A stretch of DNA of 9,431 nt, taken from positions 1 to 9,431 of the forward strand of contig JAAEOI010000123.1 in assembly GCA_024244665.1 (NCBI GenBank), given 5' to 3'. Every line of letters begins with the position of its first letter. The stretch's first letter is position 1. Source of the DNA: Bacteroidota bacterium (lineage in GTDB: Bacteria; Bacteroidota; Bacteroidia; Bacteroidales; GCA-2748055). Position numbers and translations under genes: made by a program. The notes under the pieces are model-generated. The model was not told the origin of the DNA. It worked only from the letters and a program-made list of their open reading frames with translations, and searched no databases. Positions 6,608 through 9,431 of this stretch are shown piece by piece.

Positions 6608-7007
6608 ATTCGGTGGGCCGGTCACGCCGGGTCCTTTTGATATCTCCGCGTATCTTCTTTTGTTTGATCCTCCTCTCCTGGCTCGACCGTGTGGGCCGCG
6701 TAGGAGTCCTCTTTTTTGGAGGGATCAGACCCTTTGAAACAAGAGAGAGGAAGCGTACTGTCACATCCTCCTTATTCCTGTATTGTGATCGGTATTTTTC
6801 CGATGCAAGAAGCAGTTCTCCCTGGTCTGTCAGACGACGACCTAAAAAGAGCTTCAATCTCGTTTTTTGACTATCATCAAGGCATTTCGAGTTGCCGGGA
6901 TTCCAGATCAGCTCCACCCTCGATTCGGTCTTATTCACATGCTGCCCGCCCGGTCCGGATGACCTGCTGGTCCGGTAACTCACCTCACCAATTAAACAAT
7001 CGTTCAT
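6606..7007 (-). CDS. arfB: Peptidyl-tRNA hydrolase ArfB-type ribosome rescue factor
   Basis: Stand-alone class I release-factor-like protein of 133 residues (E. coli ArfB/YaeJ has 140). It frees ribosomes stalled at the ends of broken mRNAs by hydrolysing the peptidyl-tRNA without reading a stop codon. The catalytic GGQ is at residues 20-22 within SSGPGGQHVNKTES, and there is no codon-recognition domain. After about residue 96 the tail is strongly basic (RRIKQKKIRGDIKRTRR), as needed to enter the empty mRNA channel of the ribosome. The start ATG at 7005-7007 places GGQ at the usual distance from the N-terminus. It lies 159 bases downstream of the SNF2 helicase gene on the same strand; co-transcription is possible but there is no functional link. 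ArfB is preferred over the mitochondrial-type ICT1 name because of the bacterial context and size. Confidence 0.93.
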   Translation of the reverse strand: MNDCLIGEVSYRTSRSSGPGGQHVNKTESRVELIWNPGNSKCLDDSQKTRLKLFLGRRLTDQGELLLASEKYRSQYRNKEDVTVRFLSLVSKGLIPPKKRTPTRPTRSSQERRIKQKKIRGDIKRTRRDRPTE

Positions 7008-7166
7008 GAACTAAAGGTATAAAAGGATGATGAAAATTGGTTATGTGACCGCACCTTCGGGTTCTCGTTCTGACTTTCATATCAGGTGTGGTGAATGAAT
7101 GGTACGCAGGATGTTTCTGCATTCCCGACTAGAGGGAGTAGCAATGGGCATGGTTGCATACCGATT

Positions 7167-9431
7167 TTAGCTGAAAAACTCCATGATTTCATCTTCAGAG
7201 AGCTCCTTCAGGGGATTATTGGAACTTACAAAGGTATCTGCCAGCTCTCTTTTTCGAATTTGCAAGCGTTGTATCTTCTCCTCGATGGTATCACTTGATA
7301 TAAACCTGTAAACAAATACACTTTTATCCTGCCCGATCCGGTGTGCCCTGTTCAGCGCCTGCAACTCGGCTGCAGGATTCCACCATGGATCAAGAATAAA
7401 CACATAGTCTGCCGCTGTCAGGTTCAAGCCAACTCCGCCCGCCTTCATGGAGATAAGAAACAGGGAGCAACTGCTCTTTTTCTGAAAAGTCTGAACTGCC
7501 TCCTTCCGCTGCTGCTGTGTCTGGGAACCAGTGAGCCAGGCATAGTTTATCCCTTGTGAATCAAAGTGTTCCCTGAACAGATCCAGGTGCTTTACAAAGG
7601 AGGAGAACATCAGTATCTTGTGTCCTTCAGATATAACACTCTCCACGTCACGACACACCTCGGCAAATTTCCCCGAATCGATCCCTTCATGATCCTCAGT
7701 CATATCCGGGTGGTTGGCAATCTGCCGCAAGCGGGTCAATGCCTGTAGCACCATAATGGACGAGCTCTCCATCCCCGGTTCTTCCATATTTTCAAGTATG
7801 GAGTTCCGGGCAAGGGACTTCTCCTCCTCGTATATCCTCCTCTGAGATTCTGTCATGCTGCAATACCTCACCTGTTCAGAAACCGGGGGCAACTCGCTAG
7901 CCACCTCCTGCTTGGTCCGCCGTAAAATAAAAGGCCTGATAAGCTCTTTCAGCTTCTCCTCCCGCTGCTCATCGTTTTTACGTTCGATGGGGTGGACAAA
8001 GCCCCTCTTAAAAAAGCTGAGGCTCCCCAGTAAGCCGGGATTCACAAAATTTATCTGTGACCAGAGATCGGTAAGTGAGTTTTCAATGGGGGTTCCGGTT
8101 AAAACAATCCTGTGATCGGACTGGAGATCGATAATTGCCTGGTAAAGCTTGGAAGAGGGGTTTTTGATCATCTGACTTTCATCCAGGATCACATAGTGAA
8201 AATGGAAGTCAGACAGCTGTTCAATATCCTGACGTACCGTATGGTAGGTAGAGAGGATCACATCGTAATATTCAAAATTGGACAGAGCCCTGTTTCGCTG
8301 CATACCCACATGGGCACAAACCTTAAATCCCGGGGCGAAGCGATTACACTCACTCATCCAGTTGTGAAGCAGGGAGGCCGGAACAACCACAAGGGAGGTA
8401 GGTTTTCTCCCCTCCTCCGAAAAGATGGAGAGCTGTCCCTGGGTTTTTGGGGCAGAGGGAAGTGGCTGGGGCGGCCCCTCCGTCTCCTTGGATCTTACCA
8501 GGACAGCAATGGCCTGCAGGGTCTTTCCCAGTCCCATGTCATCGGCCAGACACCCGCCAAATCCGTTTTGCTGCAGGAAACAAAGCCAGGTAAAACCCTC
8601 CTCCTGGTACGAACGCATCTTTGCATTCAATCCTTTCGGGATGAGTACCGAAGGAATGGATTCCGCCTCTTTCAGTTTTTCAAGCCGCTCCAGTGTGTCC
8701 GGATGAAACTCCCTGACCGATCCGTCCATCATTGAGAAGTGCTGCTTGTGAATCAGTATTCTCTCCCCTTTCGCCTTTCCAAACTCGAACATAGAGCGGT
8801 ATCGGGCAAACCACTCATTCGGAAGAATGGCTACCTCTCCGTTGGGGAGCTCAAACTCCCTGGTCCCATTCAGAAGATGATCCTTCAATTGCAAAAAAGG
8901 GATGGTATAATCTCCGAAACGAACCACAGCCCTCACATCAAACCAGTCCTCCTTCTCCTCCGACTCCAGTTCAAGGTTGATCTCTCCCAGGTAGTACTCC
9001 CCTTTCAGACGATGCCTCAGGGAGATGCCCGATTCAAGCAGATAATGGCCATGCTCGTTTACGAATTGAATGCCTGAATATATATCACTTGCAGTGCCTC
9101 TGTTAAAGTTATCATTTAAGTAGAAATTTATATCGTCACGGGATTTCAGACCAAGCTCCTTTACCAGGTTCAACACCTGCTCCTCCCATTGCGGATCGCG
9201 CAGAAACCTTTCAAAACTGTGGGAATTCTCCCTCCCTATATAGTTAACAAACCTCCTTATCCTACTGTCTGAGCGAATCACCTGTTGGTTGTACCTGAAT
9301 TCCAGGATCCATACGGGTGCATTGTTCAATCCCACTTCCAGCACCAGTTCAGCCTGCTTCCTGGCCTCAACATCAATTACCTGAACACCTGTGATTTGCA
9401 CATTGAAATCGCGGATACTGTTTTTCACGAA
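7167..9431 (-). CDS. SNF2-family DNA helicase/translocase, 5' end beyond the window
   Basis: The C-terminal 754 codons of a cytoplasmic, ATP-driven double-stranded-DNA translocase of the SNF2 (Swi2/Snf2, helicase superfamily 2) type. A GTG at 9426-9428 could be taken as a start, but the frame stays open to the window edge and complete bacterial relatives are usually longer, so I treat the gene as partial. Counting from that GTG: a non-motor N-terminal region to about residue 265; Walker A DMGLGKT at 297-303; a proline-rich insert at 317-341 holding QLSIF; DESQ (motif II) at 416-419; TGTP (motif III) at 444-447; and in the second RecA-like lobe GGVGLNLT at 664-671 and HRIGQ (motif VI) at 696-700. 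All ATPase motifs look intact. Roles in remodelling of DNA-bound RNA polymerase or DNA repair are inferred from the family. No defence or restriction genes lie beside it in this window. Confidence 0.93.
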   Translation of the reverse strand, partial: FVKNSIRDFNVQITGVQVIDVEARKQAELVLEVGLNNAPVWILEFRYNQQVIRSDSRIRRFVNYIGRENSHSFERFLRDPQWEEQVLNLVKELGLKSRDDINFYLNDNFNRGTASDIYSGIQFVNEHGHYLLESGISLRHRLKGEYYLGEINLELESEEKEDWFDVRAVVRFGDYTIPFLQLKDHLLNGTREFELPNGEVAILPNEWFARYRSMFEFGKAKGERILIHKQHFSMMDGSVREFHPDTLERLEKLKEAESIPSVLIPKGLNAKMRSYQEEGFTWLCFLQQNGFGGCLADDMGLGKTLQAIAVLVRSKETEGPPQPLPSAPKTQGQLSIFSEEGRKPTSLVVVPASLLHNWMSECNRFAPGFKVCAHVGMQRNRALSNFEYYDVILSTYHTVRQDIEQLSDFHFHYVILDESQMIKNPSSKLYQAIIDLQSDHRIVLTGTPIENSLTDLWSQINFVNPGLLGSLSFFKRGFVHPIERKNDEQREEKLKELIRPFILRRTKQEVASELPPVSEQVRYCSMTESQRRIYEEEKSLARNSILENMEEPGMESSSIMVLQALTRLRQIANHPDMTEDHEGIDSGKFAEVCRDVESVISEGHKILMFSSFVKHLDLFREHFDSQGINYAWLTGSQTQQQRKEAVQTFQKKSSCSLFLISMKAGGVGLNLTAADYVFILDPWWNPAAELQALNRAHRIGQDKSVFVYRFISSDTIEEKIQRLQIRKRELADTFVSSNNPLKELSEDEIMEFFS

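Noticed and set aside
7008..7166. Possible hairpin or promoter between the helicase and arfB
   Set aside because: The best stem (around 7122-7138) has only four pairs and no T-run, and the best -7-like match (TACCTTTA, minus strand, 7019-7012) lies too close to the ATG and lacks a -33 partner.
7167..9431. SNF2 helicase as part of a DISARM-like or other phage-defence system
   Set aside because: The only visible neighbour is arfB; no methyltransferase, PLD or DUF1998 gene is in the window. The region left unseen beyond 9431 could change this.

Overview
The window most likely comes from a member of the Bacteroidota. This rests on three things: a DUF5916-type outer-membrane barrel with an N-terminal CBM9-like domain, candidate promoters with the phylum's TAnnTTTG -7 element rather than a sigma-70 -10 box, and a long SNF2 helicase of the kind common in that phylum. 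This is an inference from gene content; no rRNA or tRNA gene is present.

Layout, left to right. (1) 53-2653, minus: a large secreted CBM9-like/DUF5916 outer-membrane protein. (2) 2748-3761, minus: a family 2 glycosyltransferase with an extra C-terminal Rossmann-like domain. (3) 3762-3849: a short divergent intergenic region with a good minus-strand -7 element and a small palindrome. (4) 3850-6547, plus: a compact three-gene unit made of an Rrf2-family regulator with three cysteines, a cytochrome oxidase subunit II-like protein, and a heme-copper oxidase subunit I-like protein. (5) 6574-6607: a strong rho-independent terminator. (6) 6606-7007, minus: a short GGQ-motif ribosome-rescue factor (ArfB type). 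(7) 7167-9431, minus: the C-terminal 754 or so codons of an SNF2-family helicase that runs off the right edge. The gap 7008-7166 holds no feature I can support.

The most interesting part is the 3850-6547 unit. The subunit I-like protein keeps the heme histidines and two of the three usual active-site metal histidines, but has aspartate where the third belongs, and a second aspartate where nitric oxide reductases carry glutamate. It has no oxidase-type Tyr in helix 6. Its partner is plainly derived from a CuA subunit II, yet every side chain that binds CuA has been replaced. No cytochrome c gene lies nearby. Together these suggest a non-canonical, possibly quinol-fed nitric oxide reductase rather than an oxygen reductase, placed under an Rrf2 regulator that may sense NO through an Fe-S cluster. 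The function is inferred; the residue replacements are read directly from the sequence.

The flanking genes are housekeeping or envelope functions with no obvious link to that unit.
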